Assembly: GCA_963921935.1 (NCBI GenBank)
Contig: OY998178.1
Location: forward strand, 44,322,951-44,386,950
Source: Galeruca laticollis
Taxonomy: Eukaryota > Arthropoda > Insecta > Coleoptera > Chrysomelidae
DNA: 64,000 nt
Reading direction: 5' to 3'
Shown one piece after another: positions 1 to 12,306 of the stretch (positions are counted from its first letter, which is position 1; every line of letters begins with the position of its first letter). The position numbers were made by a program, and so were the translations under genes. The notes beneath the pieces are model-generated. The model did not search any database, was not told the DNA's origin, and worked only from the letters and a program-made list of their open reading frames with translations.

Positions 1-1280
1 TTCCAAAAACTGTCGAATTTTTGCAGTTAATTGGAGAAAAAAGGTGGGAGTGTTGACAAGTGCTGAAAGGGGAAAACACTTCACAGTTGTATGTGCGATG
101 AGTGCTGGGGAAAACTATATTCCACCATGCTTCATATTTCCTCGAAAAAATATGAAAAATGAACTAATGGATAACGCCCCAGCAGGTTCAATTGCATTTG
201 CTCAAGAACATGGATGGACTAATGCCGAAATATTCTTGTAGCTGAAATATTTTGTAAGAATGATAAAGCCACCGCGTGAATAAAAGGCCATACAAGCCAT
301 AAAACTCTGGTGGCACAAACATACGCCAAGGATAACGGTATAATTCTGTTTTGCTTTCCGCCACACTGTACCCATAGAGTGCAGCCCTTGGACGTTTCGT
401 TTTTTGGTCCCCTTACGACGTATTATAACCAAGCGCTCCAGAAATGGCTAAAATTACATCCTGGAAGAGTGGTTACCCATTTTCAAGTAGGTGAAATCTT
501 TAGGGAGGCCTACCAGAAAGGTGCAACTATGAAAACTGCTACAAGTGGATTTGTAATAACTGATATTTTTCCATTCAATAGAGAGGTATTTCCCGATCAT
601 CTGTTCCATGCTGCTGAAGTTATAAACGTAGGAGCAGAGTAAGCAACGGTGTTGTAGAGACAATTCAAGTTGAAAATGAAGAATATGTGGAGAATGAACC
701 AGTTGAATATGAAAGTGACTCTCAAATACAAGATGAAGAACGTGAAAACAAACAAGACAATAGGTACACAGAAGAAGGAGGTGGTAATAAATGCGCAAGA
801 AAGTCACTTGGTTTTCCAAACACTTAAGAATAGAAAGAAGATTAGTGAAGATCATAATATGAATAATTTGAGTATTGATAAATTTCTTATAAAGCCATCT
901 GAAATATCTCCACTGCTAAAAGTTGAAATGAGAAAAAAGAGAAGAAATAGAAACAGTGGAAAATTTGGAATTTTGAATATTACACCTGAAATCGAAATAC
1001 TGAAAATAAAAACTGCAGAAAAAACTAGAAAAGAATCAAGAATGGTAGCAAAGAAAGCAAAAACCGTATTAAAAATAGGTAATTCTACCAGCGACGAAAA
1101 TAGGATTGAAACTGACGATGATGATGATGCAGCGTGTATTTACGGCAACAGCCTCTTTTCTACATCAAAATCCGCAGAAAATGGATTAGATGTATTCGAT
1201 ATAAAAAATAGGCACACTGTGAATGTGCTGATGTGTCACCTCGTGTGAAAACTTTTGTTTGTGAGTTGTGCAGAGGCTAA
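1..1280 (+). pseudogene. pogo/Tigger-type DDE transposase, decayed 3' part
   Basis: The segment matches the catalytic and C-terminal part of pogo/Tigger/Jerky-type (DDE_1) transposases. From base 2 it reads through LTSAERGK and FTVVCAMSAG, followed by the family's PPCFIFPRK block. A stop at 239-241 and a deletion near 275-285 remove the residues before GHTSHK, where the second catalytic Asp normally lies. From 310 the frame resumes with CFPPHCTHRVQPLDVSFF, which contains the third catalytic Asp. After a stop at 640-642, a basic tail (about 850-1130) keeps the ILNITPE block typical of these proteins. Another frame (1218-1280) ends in a Cys-rich CxC...CxxC tail and TAA. The N-terminal DNA-binding part lies before the window. 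It is a dead copy; family assignment is by motif recognition. Confidence 0.85.
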
Positions 1281-4257
1281 AGAGGAGTGTGCCATCATTG
1301 CCATCTCATCACATCATGATATGCCAACTCGTCGTTACCCTGTGGGCGAGACGACATAGTAACATAGTTTTAAAAAATAATAATATTCTTCTTGTTTATC
1401 CTTAAATTTTAAAAAATATTAAACACAAGTTTTTTCTACAATGTCTTTTATTATGGGGTGTCAAAAAATGAAGAATATTTGGGAGACACTTTTTGTTATG
1501 AATTTTTTAAAAAGTATGCCATCTCAGGCACTTTTCCCCTAGATATTTTACATGTATAGATGAACAATGGCACTAAATCAACGTGTACAAAATCTTCAAA
1601 AAGTACTAATTTTTATTTGAAAACATTATTTCCAATATCCATCAATGTAACTTAAGTCCACTTTGTGAGAAAACCACAAGTAGAAGTAAACTGGTCTTTT
1701 TTCCTGAATCTATCAGTTTCAGGGTTTTTAGCTGATTTTATTTATCTCCTTTATTAATCATATCTGCTTTCTGCACACGTAGAATTATAGTATTCTTGTT
1801 TTCATTTTTTACATGCAAACTATACTTCAAAACATATGTTTAGGAGTTGTATTCCGTCTCAACTTCATACAATGTAATCATATGATAATTTGTGTATAAA
1901 ACTCACTGGGAATATCTATCACAGCTGAATCATACTAGAATCAAAAAATTAATACATTATCAAGTATTAATTACGATTGACATTCATAAGATCGTCAAAT
2001 CTTATTTTCGTTGACAAATATTACAATATTCACCATTTCAAAATCTTTTACAACAATGGAGTTTGCATTTTAAAGTAACAATTTCGGTGACGTAAAAATT
2101 ATATGAGGAACTTTTTGATACATTTTATATCAACATTGGATATTAACCACGAAAAATTATCCCATTAATGATCAAACTCCTTTATTATAGAACATGCTTA
2201 TTGCTTGTGTGTAAAAATTTATAACTTTAAAGAAAGAGACTTGAAGCTGTTGATAATATTTGAATAACATAATTTTATTTAAAAATTTTCATACATAGAA
2301 ACTTCATTTACAAATTTAAAATAATGAACTTATTCAAAAAAGTTGCTATAAACCAGACTAGTAAACACCAATAATCGATTCAAATTTTAGCTGTGGTATA
2401 GTATAAAATTTATTATTTAAAATGTTAAATTGTACAACAAAATTTCAAGGGATTTTCGTAAAGAAATGGTTATTTCCCAAAAAAACTCTTGTAATTTGAT
2501 TATAAGAAAAATAATTTTTTTATTAAAACAAAAGAGTAGTCAAAATCACATTGTTAAAAATTATGTATCAACAATTAATTGAAACCACCGAACACAATCA
2601 GATGAGTAAGAACAAATAATAATTCCATGTCAATGATGTTCAAACATTCAAAATGTAAGAATACCTACAAACACAAGCAGCAGGGGTTGTAAGTTGAACT
2701 CTTTATAAAAGAGTAGATCTTAAATTAGTTCATACCATCAAATTATAAAATAACATAATGTTGATGTATGTGGGTATAAAATATAAATAATTATTAATGT
2801 GTAAGGCAACAATGGTGTTATTATAAGTTATAAATTTACACCATCCAATTCTTTTCATTACTTTGTTTAGAATCCAATTACACATTTGGACAAAACCAGA
2901 TTGTTTTTTATTTCTCTTGTAAATAATCATTTGTTAAAAATTTGTTCAAATTCGACAAACTTAATATATAAAAAAATTTTGTTTCTATTGTTACAATACC
3001 TTTAGATTAGAATATTTATACATAAATTCAAAATCAAGATTCATGTGTCCAAGATTGGTATTTCACCTGATACATTGGACAATTAGAAACATTTCGTTCC
3101 TACACACCTTCAATTGAAAATATTTGAACTCCGTTTTACAAAAAAAAAACACTCGATAGTATATGACATTTTTTGTTTACGAGATGCTGCTTCAGAATTG
3201 TTATATTTACTCTTATTTTACACCATTTATAATCATCTGGCCTTATTAATTACAAATTTAAAAAATATTACTGGTATTTTTCTTCTTTTTTGGGAATATT
3301 GAGCTGCCAACCTTTACCGCTTCAAGATATTTAGCTTAACCCTATAACAATTGGCATCTATGAACTTAAAACTGTAGGATAAATGGCACCAGAAATGAGA
3401 AATGAAGGCGAAGGGTCGGTGACTGACCAAAAATTTCAAATAATACCAACATTATATCAAACAAGAAGTATTGAGTAATTTTATATTCATTTTTCATCTT
3501 CAGTACTACAAGAACAATAAACTTCTCATTTTCATATCATCTCATTTTGACAGGTACAAATTGGAAGAAAGTATAAACCAGTAAATATTAAAATACTGTT
3601 GAAAATATTTTAATTTATTCATTTAACAATAACACCAAAGAATTGTTATTCGTGTTGTTGCAGGAAATCACATTGATATTGTCCAAAATATTCTCCAATA
3701 CTGCTTGAAATTTGATATTAATAGTATTTTCCAAATACATTTAAATTTAAGAATTGTCAGTTTTCATACATATATATCCACTATGACTAAAATCAAACTT
3801 CATGAGAAAAAATAATAGTAGGAGAAGCAAAACAATGATAACCAAGTTGTGTTGAAACAACAGTATAAAAAGTGATAAAATCGATAAAAATGCAAAATGG
3901 ACTATGATTAAAGCAAGGAGCAAGAGCCTAACTTTAGGTAAGTTGCTACACAAAATTAGAAGAGCACAGTGAATATGAAAATGAGGAAACTAAATGAACG
4001 TGCTAAGAGTTTCCTATGTAAATTGTTGAGTTGAGTTGAGAACTAAGAAGAAAGTCACTGTGTTTAGATATAAAGACAATATCAGATTCTTCTTAAAGAT
4101 AGTTCGAACATAGTAACAATCAAATATATTTACTGGACTCTACTCATCCTACATTAAAGTAATCATTGAAATTATGTAATTGACAATTTCAACAAAACGA
4201 TCTATCGAATATATTTTCAATAGAATAGAAGAAATCAACTGATTCAGTTCCTCTTCT
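1281..4257. other. AT-rich intergenic DNA, no gene seen
   Basis: The stretch is very AT-rich with many homopolymer runs. The few short open frames here have low-complexity, compositionally biased translations and no recognisable domain. No RNA gene or transposon terminus was recognised. Confidence 0.5.
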
Positions 4258-5382
4258 TTGTATTGTTCAGTTTTATTTGAAGTTTTTTTTGGCCCACCTC
4301 CAAATCATACTACTAACATTATTTCTTGTAATATTAAAGACATAAAAAGCATATTCATTTCTGTACAAACAATTATTAATATGAGCATAACACGAGATCA
4401 TTATAACAAGATTACACTGTCAGCGGTTGCACAACAGATAGAACAGCGGCGTGGAACCAATCTACTTGAACTTGATTCTATGGTTGCAGAATTCCATTTC
4501 CTGGAACAAAAGAAACATTGAAATAAATATAAAAATTGATATCATGGAAAACTATTATGTTTATGATTATTGTAAGTGTTATAAAATTTAGGCCACATCT
4601 ATAAATAGAGACATGCATTCCAGTAATTTGTCAGAGTTGTCTTAAGAATGCAAAGTATCACTCAACCACAACGTGCTATAACTGAAGCTTCAGTAATATC
4701 CATTTATGAAATGTTTGTAACCGTTGCAATTAATAGATTAGTCTACTGTTGATTCTTACGTTCTTCATTTGCCATTCATTATCTTGAGATTCATTCAATA
4801 AATTCTTAAATCTGTTCTCTCGTGAATATTTTAGATTTTTTTATTCATAGTTTCATGATTACCATTTTATGGAGGTGATATCATTGTTAAAGCTCATATT
4901 TATTGTAGTTTTCAACAAAGAATAATGTGATCTTGATTTTTGTGTTCGTACTTTGTAAACTTTGGACTGAATAGAACCTCAAGAAAATTACCCCGAAATC
5001 AGTGGTGTTGGTTCCCCGGCACTGAAGGGGCCCCATAGCCAAACGAAAAAGCAGTGAAAGGGCCCCCGATAATTTCATTCGGTTGTACTTGTCGATTCGC
5101 GATATTTTCATAATATACAAATTCAAAAGTAACGGTAGATTTCTGGGAATGAAAACTATAATAGAACGTTTTTCGTGTCTTAGTTCCTACAACCTGATTC
5201 ATTTGAGTGATACTTATTTGAGAAGGCGGATGCTTTATCATCATTTGATAATACAGATCTATCGACTGACTGCCAAACAACTGATTTACTTAAGAAGCAT
5301 TATCAGGGATGATTTGAGTGCAACAACCTCTGTAATAGATTCAACACAACTATTAACTTCTGAACACAAATAATTATTAAGC
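4258..5382. other. Unassigned sequence upstream of hAT scrap
   Basis: An 87-codon frame (4258-4521) and short frames on both strands at 5000-5370 have no motif I recognise. A GC-rich patch at about 5010-5070 holds two CACTG/CAGTG-plus-GGGCCCC motifs, which resemble hAT-type termini, but no matching partner terminus was found. It may be the degraded interior of the hAT element whose C-terminus follows. Confidence 0.25.
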
Positions 5383-5565
5383 TGTGTACCACCACTAAAA
5401 CTTTTTAAAACTCTTCCTTACACTGTAGCCAGTGCGGAAAGATCTTTTTCCAAGCTTAAGATAATAAAGAATTATCTAAGGAATTCAATGTCGCAAACAC
5501 GTTTATCAGACTTGAGCCTACTCAGCATTGAACAAGGGGCCAAAATTTGGATATCGACAAGCTGA
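5383..5565 (+). pseudogene. hAT transposase C-terminal dimerisation fragment
   Basis: Sixty codons run open to TGA at 5563-5565 and contain PYTVASAERSFSKLKIIKNY followed by an SQTRLSDLSLLSIE segment. This is the hAT C-terminal dimerisation domain of the ZMYM/TTF-finger type, with the diagnostic (T/S)xxSAERxFSxLK block and downstream RL..L..LSIE. Nothing upstream can be joined to it with confidence, so it is a 3' relic. It is a different lineage from the BED-finger hAT at 42-51.5 kb. Confidence 0.85.
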
Positions 5566-6241
5566 TAGATATGTTCGCACACAAAAATAGAAGTGGACTA
5601 ATCAATTTTTGTTACATAATTTTTCAAGTTGCATATTCATATTTATTTCACAGATAAATTTCTATTTTAATTCAGAACATTTATTTTTAATATGATCTTT
5701 GTTTAAATATTTTTGTATTTGTAATTGAATATATATTATTCTCATCAATTGTTCTTTATTATCCGTCTTTGAAAACTACAAGAGAAACCTATCATAAATA
5801 ACATAGATCTATGGAAAGGGTGTTATACTAAAATCCTGCAGGTGGAGGGCAGAGAAATCAAGTTGTCTATTTAACCATGATACAAATACAAACTATCCAC
5901 CGATTAGAAACAGTTTAAAGTGATCATTTGTACACTGTTACAAAATATTTTTACATTGACAAAGCAAAAAATCTGAGCATATTTAGAACAAATTTGCAAT
6001 ATCTGATGTTAGAATTAGAATGTGTCATAATACTATAACATAAAGCGCAATCACCATCTAAATACCTGAAAAAGTGTGTTTTAAAGGTGTAATTATCAAA
6101 AAATATATAAAATAAAGTTCCCATTTATTTCTAAAATATACGCTCATTCCGGGACACTTAGTTTTCCAAAGGTTTAAGGCTATAGCTATAGATTTACAAA
6201 AGCCTTGATCTAGACGTATTGTTAAACATAATTCAGTGGAT
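5566..6241. other. AT-rich spacer, no gene seen
   Basis: This lies between the hAT relic and the RTE LINE. It probably includes the hAT 3' end and any RTE 5' leader, but no terminal repeat or conserved frame was recognised. Confidence 0.4.
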
Positions 6242-9136
6242 ATAACATCCACTAAGAAAAATAAAAATAATAATGGACCTTACAACAATACACCAAATTG
6301 CTTACTAAACATTGCAACTTACAACTCTAGATCAATCAGAACAAAGGAACGTCTGGTTGAGTTAGAGAACGAATTGGAGAAAATACACTGAGACATTGTA
6401 GGCTTAGCCGAAACAAGGAGAAGAGGAGAACAATACCTCCATTTAGATTCTGGGCATACTTTGTTCTACAGAGGAAATGATGATGATAGCAATGGAGGAG
6501 ATGGAATATTAATAAATAAGAAACTATCGACAAACCTGAAAATCCTAAAAACAATATCTGACAGAGTTATATATATCGTGCTCAACATAAATAGAAATAT
6601 AACACTAAAATATATACAAGCTTATCTTCCAACTTCTTCACATGATGATGACGAGGTGGAATCTGTATACGAAGACATATCAAGAGTAATAAAAGAGAAC
6701 CCAGCAACGCACACTGTTCTGGGTGGGGACTTCAATGCAAAAATAGACAGGAGAGCAGAACCAACGGAAAAACACATAGGACAGTTTGGACTTGGCACCA
6801 GAAATGAAAGGGGAAACATGTTGGCAAACTTTCTAGAAAGAGAAGGACTTTATCTGATGAACACTTTCTTTCAAAAGAGAGAGAGCCGCAAATGGACATG
6901 GAATAGCCCAGATGGACAAACCAAAAATGAGATTGACTTCATAATCTCCCGCCATAAACACATAATTCAAGACGTAGATGTAGTCAATCAGTTCAGAACC
7001 GGCAGTGATCACAGGATGGTAAGATGCAAACTACTCATAAACACAAAAATGGAAAGAAAACGGAAGATGAAATAAACGATGAAGAGGGGAAGTAGGGAAA
7101 AGATAGCGGAAAGAAAAGAAAAATACAAACAAAAGCTGAATGAAAATTTTTGTAAAAACCCAGAAGAAACAGGAGAGTCCCTGGATGATAGAAATAGGAG
7201 AATAACAAAAAGTATAAAAGAAACAGCCGATCAGATAATAGCCCCCCCAGAGAAAACGCCGGATAAACTGTCGATGGAGACAAAACACCTCCTAGAGAAA
7301 AGAAGAAAATTGATAACAGAGGGTAAAAGGGACACTATTGAGTACACAGAAATCAACAAAACAGCGAAAAAAATGGCGAAACAGGACATAGTAAAACATC
7401 AAACGAAACAAGTAGAATCCCTATTAGAACAGAATAAGGGACTAAATATATTTAAAAGACGCAACACACCTAAGAAAGAGATAACAAAGATCAAAGTTGC
7501 GAAAAACAACATAGTGGAAGACAGAAAGCAGATATTAAAAATTGTGGAATCTTTCTATAGAGATCTGTACGAATCTAAAATACCAAAGATAACGACGGTA
7601 GAGGACAAAATTCGAATAGTCAATGTCAACTCAGAAGAAATGCCCGAGATAGATATGGAAGAACTAGAGAAAACGCTATCCGAGATGAAAAATGGCAAAG
7701 CAGCGGGAGAAGACAACATTCTGCCTGAATTGCTTAAGGAAAGCGATATCAAGACGAGACAAGAACTACTAAAACTATTCAATGAGTGCCTAACAGAAGA
7801 ATATATACCCAAGAGTTGGGAGAATGCTGTAGTTGTTCTGATCTAAAAGAAATGTGACCCAACTGATCTCGAAAACTACCGGCCAATAAGCTTACTATCA
7901 CAGATATATAAATTATTCACCAGAATCATTACAAACAGATTAGAACGAAAACTCGAGGCTTACCAACCAAAGGAACAGGCTGGCTTCCGAAGCCATTATA
8001 GTACGACAGAACATCTACACACCGTAAGGCAGATGATCGACAAAGCTACAGAATATAACATAAGCCTATTGATGGCTTTTGTCGATTTCCGAAAAGCTTT
8101 CACCACAGTAGAAATCTGGGCAATAATAAAATTATTGAGAAATGCTAGAGTAAATCAACGTTATATAAACCTCATCGAAAACATCCATAGAAATTCTTCA
8201 ATGTCGATAAGACTTCACGAATCATCTGACAAAATAAACGTAAGGAGAGGAGTTCGGCAAGGAGACGTTATATCTCCAAAGCTATTCACTTTAGTTCTCG
8301 AGGATATTTTTAAGAAGCTACAGTGGGAAAACAAAGGATTGAACGTACATGATGAACGCTTACACAATCTGAGATTTGCTGACGATGTTGTACTGTTTGC
8401 AAAAGATAAACAGGAATTGATAGACATGTTGGAAGAACTACAAAATGAGGCTGCAAAAGTAGGATTACACATGAACAACACAAAGACCCAGTTTATGACA
8501 AATATACCAGATGCAGACGATATAATACCGATTCATGACAGCACAATAAAAAAGACGGAAACATACATATACCTGGGCCAAGCTATAACACCAGGCAAAC
8601 AAAATCAAGAGATGGAGATTGATAGAAAAATTAGACTGGGATGGGAAGCCTACGGCAAATTAAAGTACATCTTCAGCATGAATATTCCAATGAATTTGAA
8701 AACAAAAGTCTATAACGAGTGTATACTGCTTGTTGTCACGTATGGTTGTGAGACCTGGGTAATAACCAAGAAGATAAAACATAAATTGGAAGTACATCAG
8801 AGAGTCACAGAAAGACGTATTTTGGGAATTTCCCTGAGAGACCATAAAACAAATACTTGGATACGAGAAAAAACCAAAGTCTTCAATATAATAAAAAGAA
8901 TGGGTTCCCTAAAATGGCAATGGACAGGGCACGTGGCCAGGCATACGGAAAACTGAAGCGGGTATGTCACCAGATGGAGACCTTGGGCAGAGAGGAGGAG
9001 TGTTGGAAGACCCCAGCAAAGATGGTACGACGAGATAAAGAAGGTCGCTGGCCTGAACTAGTATCGAGTTGCGCAAGATCAAAGCCGATGGACGAATTTG
9101 AAAGAGGCCTATATCCTAAGGATAGAAAACGGCTAA
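6242..9136 (+). pseudogene. RTE-clade LINE: endonuclease and reverse transcriptase, one frame, five internal stops
   Basis: One frame spans an APE-type endonuclease (LLNIATYNSRSIR start, VGLAETR, LGGDFNAK, NEIDFI and GSDHRMVR) and an RT (NGKAAGED, NYRPISLL, FVDFRKAF, RRGVRQGDVISPK, RFADDVVLF). An RTE C-terminus with YGCETW, GHVAR, VGRPQQRW and LKEAYI follows. These are the usual blocks of insect RTE elements. The frame is broken only by in-frame stops: TGA 6389, TAA 7073, TAA 7844, TGA 8954 and TAG 9059. It ends at TAA 9134-9136. Three of the stops sit where relatives have Trp. No frameshift was found over 2.9 kb. The catalytic FADD is intact. The 3' end runs into an (AT)n tract. Confidence 0.93.
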
Positions 9137-9221
9137 AAATTGAAATAGAAATAACATGATATCCGCACTACATAATGCAGTAAACCCCTACCATATGCGA
9201 CACTGGCACGGCACCCGCCTA

Positions 9222-9223
<2 letters not shown>

Positions 9224-9256
<33 letters not shown>
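9224..9256. repeat. (AT)n microsatellite at the LINE 3' side
   Basis: Sixteen or so AT units begin about 90 bp after the final RTE stop. RTE elements commonly end in short tandem repeats, so this may be the element's tail or its target. It is followed by ACAGGGTGCGCC, which resembles a Tc1/mariner-type terminus, but no inverted partner was found. A second short (AT)n lies at 9427-9443. Confidence 0.7.
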
Positions 9257-9259
<3 letters not shown>

Positions 9260-11374
9260 GGTGCGCCATTACTGTGACAAAGTTCGATATATCCGTTATT
9301 ATAGAAGATATGGAATAAAGTTACATACGAAAATTGTAGACATCTGTATACTCCACATTTCAAAATTATTTTCATTTGTTCTGGGTGTTCCCTATCACCA
9401 GGGTGAAACAAACACACCTATTTTTAAATATATATATATATATCCAAGATGTGACGACTCATCCATTTGAATAATCCTGATGATTCATTACTTATTTGTC
9501 TTTTGTAAAGAGTGATTGTAGAAGACGTTTTTATGATTATAAATATAAAAGTTAATAAGAATAGTGCCTCTATATTTATTATTCGATTGTCGCTACCATC
9601 CGACTACTATAATTAGTCCTTTCAATATTAAAGAAATATCCTTATTTACCAACGCTTGATATTTTTTTATTCAAGCTCATTTAAAAAAAGCATATTCACT
9701 GGAATGTCGTAAAGAATAAATCAAAAATGTCAAATTGTGTGAATGTGACCAATATTTCAAAACATATTTTGAGAACATTTTATTGGCATCTCCACTTTGT
9801 AAAATAAGAAATTACAAAATTGGTTTCAATTTTTGGCAAAAGGTTTACAATGTTGTTTTTTAATTGATTGTAAAAACCTCTGTTATCTTGAAGACCTAAA
9901 TATAGAATGTGAGCAACATGTTCTGTGATTTAATATACCTAAATCGCAACATCAACCGCGCGATCGATTTAAGAAAAGTGCCCAGATTGAAATTGATAAA
10001 TGTTATTCGCAAATATTTATTCAAACTGAAATAGCACAGTCAACGTCATTTGATACTTTTACTATTATTATGTTTAAAAAAAACTTTGGGTCTTTATAGG
10101 CGGACATCCACAGCACAAGTATGTGTCCGATAAAATATTTCGAGCAACAATATCATTTTTATACATATTGAAATAATTCCAGCCTGAACACACTTTTCTT
10201 CAGAATGGAGGAGTTCATAAATACCATTTAGACCGTGAAATTATTGATGCCAAAGTTTGAAACTTCAGCTCCATGTGAAGTTTGTCTTATATTTTCACCA
10301 GGCGCGTTATGTATACAGCCCTCGGTCCTAGAGGGGAGGGGTAGGTTTTAGTTTATCCAAAAAATGTTTATTAAAAGTGTGTTTATTTTAATAGTACCCA
10401 TCTTTAATAATACTAATATTACATAATACATACATTATTACTTCTAAGAACTATAAACATAATCAATAATGTACTAAGTATTGTATGTATTATACATATT
10501 AAGGTAAATCAGAGTGACGACGATCGTCTATCTAGGGGGGGGGTAATTACACCTCACCAGTACCCTCCCTTGTATACGCGCCTGTGTCGGGAGCGCTTTA
10601 GGTAGAGGGCGCTGGGGAAACTGAAAATGTTCAATATTGTAATTTGAGTTACCCCAACTGCTTCAAGGAAATATTTAACATCAGTGATAGATATTAAAGT
10701 GGTTCATCATTGTAATAAGTACGACTATGGATAAAAAGAAACGAACATAATTTTCTATATTAATAAATCCGTACACCTCCTGTGAATACATAATTCAAAG
10801 TAAAAACAAAATTACTCGATCGTTTGACGTTGAAATATAATCTCATACCGAAGTGATTGTTAATGTTTTTATTTTGAATAGCAAATAGGTTTTTCCATTC
10901 CTTCGTTACATTTTATATAAATTAAGTACGAATTGTATTTTGAATATCTTGGGCACTCCAGGTAGATTATATCGGGTGCCCTGTCAAGTGACGTTTTGTG
11001 ATCATATATTAATTTCATCCGAGAGGTAATTCTATTTTCTTGAGTAATATAAAGTTGAATTTTGATGACGCCAGCATCGTGGCCGATTTAATTGCAAATA
11101 ATTATATGCCGACCTAGGCTAACAGAACGACTATTTTCCTAGGTTTTTTTAATCGATAGATAAGCACAGAGTTCACTGAAATTTGTTCCACAGAATTACA
11201 GTCTACATGTAAGCAGCTTTATGAGATAGAGTATTCGGGGTTTCTTTTAAATAGTTGCTCATTTAAAATTAAATACAGGGTACGTTCAGTAGTTGCTAAG
11301 CAGGGGTAAATGCCGCCATTTGCATACCGGGTGTATAGATGCAAATATAGAGAATGAAATTTACTAGTTTAATG
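9257..11374. other. AT-rich intergenic DNA, no gene seen
   Basis: No coding frame of note is present. The only structured part is the 10299-10584 segment listed separately. Confidence 0.45.
10299..10584. repeat. Candidate 286-bp MITE with CAGGCGCGT ends
   Basis: The left end reads CAGGCGCGTTATGTATACA. The right end, read on the minus strand, is CAGGCGCGTATACAA, giving an imperfect terminal inverted repeat with a 4-nt difference in spacing. G/C-rich blocks lie just inside both ends. I found no convincing target-site duplication, so this is a candidate only. Confidence 0.35.
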
Positions 11375-11671
11375 TTAACTAAGGGTTATGTAATTTTTTT
11401 TATTTGTTGTAATATAGGGGTGTATTGTTTTTAGCGAATCCGGTTCATTCCCTCCCGCACTCAGTTTCATTCCTTTAGGTACCTCTGCTGATGTCACAGG
11501 AGCAACGTTTCGTCGACCCAACCTGGTCCTGGCGGATAATTTAAGCCCAGGCAAATCCACGGAACCCGCAACACCTCTCTCATCCTTCTTCTGGGAGACG
11601 AATTTACTCTTTCCCCCTTGTGCCTGACGGCATTGGTGACAGCGCTGCCTAAAGAGAGAGCTATAGAACAA
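11375..11671 (-). other. Unrecognised GC-richer segment with open frame
   Basis: Within AT-rich surroundings, about 270 bp is GC-richer and open in two minus-strand frames (98 codons and an overlapping 65 codons). The longer frame contains RTRLGRRNVAPVTSAEVPKG. I cannot assign it. It may be the 5' leader or ORF1 region of a retroelement, since a Jockey-type RT scrap lies 270 bp away on the same strand. It could equally be a non-coding repeat. No start context, splice site or known domain supports a host gene. Confidence 0.25.
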
Positions 11672-11937
11672 ACACTGGGGAAACCCAGCATTTATTAGAT
11701 CATGTAACCATGTTGTGTAATAAAAGGTTGTTGTTATAAATGAAACTAACTGTTAATAAACAATTCCCCTATATAACAAGAAAATCATAAAAAATTGACT
11801 CTTCTATAAGTATTCTTTAATATCTTAGGTTCTACGCTGCAAGTCGTAGTCTAGTAGTTTTCTCAGCAGTGGGTGCCTGGCGTTGCTCTGGTGTAATCAA
11901 TCAACTCCCTTATCTGGATGTTGGGGTGAGTCCTCAG

Positions 11938-12306
11938 TTATTCAAATCTTCTCCATTGACCACCTGACTCAGGCTTGATGGACTTGATGCTTCTCTCTCT
12001 TGGCTGTATGTCCGTACACATTGGATGCGTACATCTTCTTCCGATGAGTTCTACCGGTCGTCCTCTTGCTATCTTGGCCTTGTCCTCTAGATAGTTGACA
12101 TGGGTCTTGCAGCTCATTCCCAAATATTTGAAGATGGTTGTCCATTGTATTACTTCGCCTATATCCACGTTGTCGTCTAGTTTTTTATGTACTTTTTGAA
12201 ATCCTGGATTATCATTGATTCTCGTCCTCCAATCGTCTAATTCATTGATATAAACAGTGACAAACTTAAATTTAAGTACTGAGGGATAATTTTTAGATCT
12301 CTGCAA
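11938..12306 (-). pseudogene. Jockey-type LINE reverse transcriptase scrap (thumb region)
   Basis: A 122-codon minus-strand frame reads IQWTTIFKYLGMSCKTHVNY, then DKAKIARGR. In Jockey-clade RTs the same order occurs after the palm: an I-x-W...KYLG block, a short LD..L.f..HV segment and a KAKIARG-type stretch. Here a few residues between KYLGM and HVNY appear deleted. The upstream catalytic palm and the 3' end are missing, and downstream sequence has several stops. Assignment rests on this block order alone, so clade placement is tentative. Confidence 0.55.

Noticed and set aside
4258..4521. 87-codon frame containing SAVAQQIEQRRGTNLLELDS
   Set aside because: Looks protein-like in part but matches no family I know; evidence is too thin to call a gene, so it is left in the unassigned stretch.
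4999..5280. Minus-strand 93-codon frame over the GC-rich patch
   Set aside because: It lies opposite the hAT relic direction, has no domain and its Gly/Pro-rich end is due to GGGCCCC blocks.
8215..8481. Ser-rich minus-strand frame opposite the RTE RT
   Set aside because: Complementary-strand shadow of a real coding frame.
9257..9420. ACAGGGTGCGCC beside an AT tract as a second MITE
   Set aside because: The left terminus resembles the MITE family but no inverted partner was found within a few kilobases.
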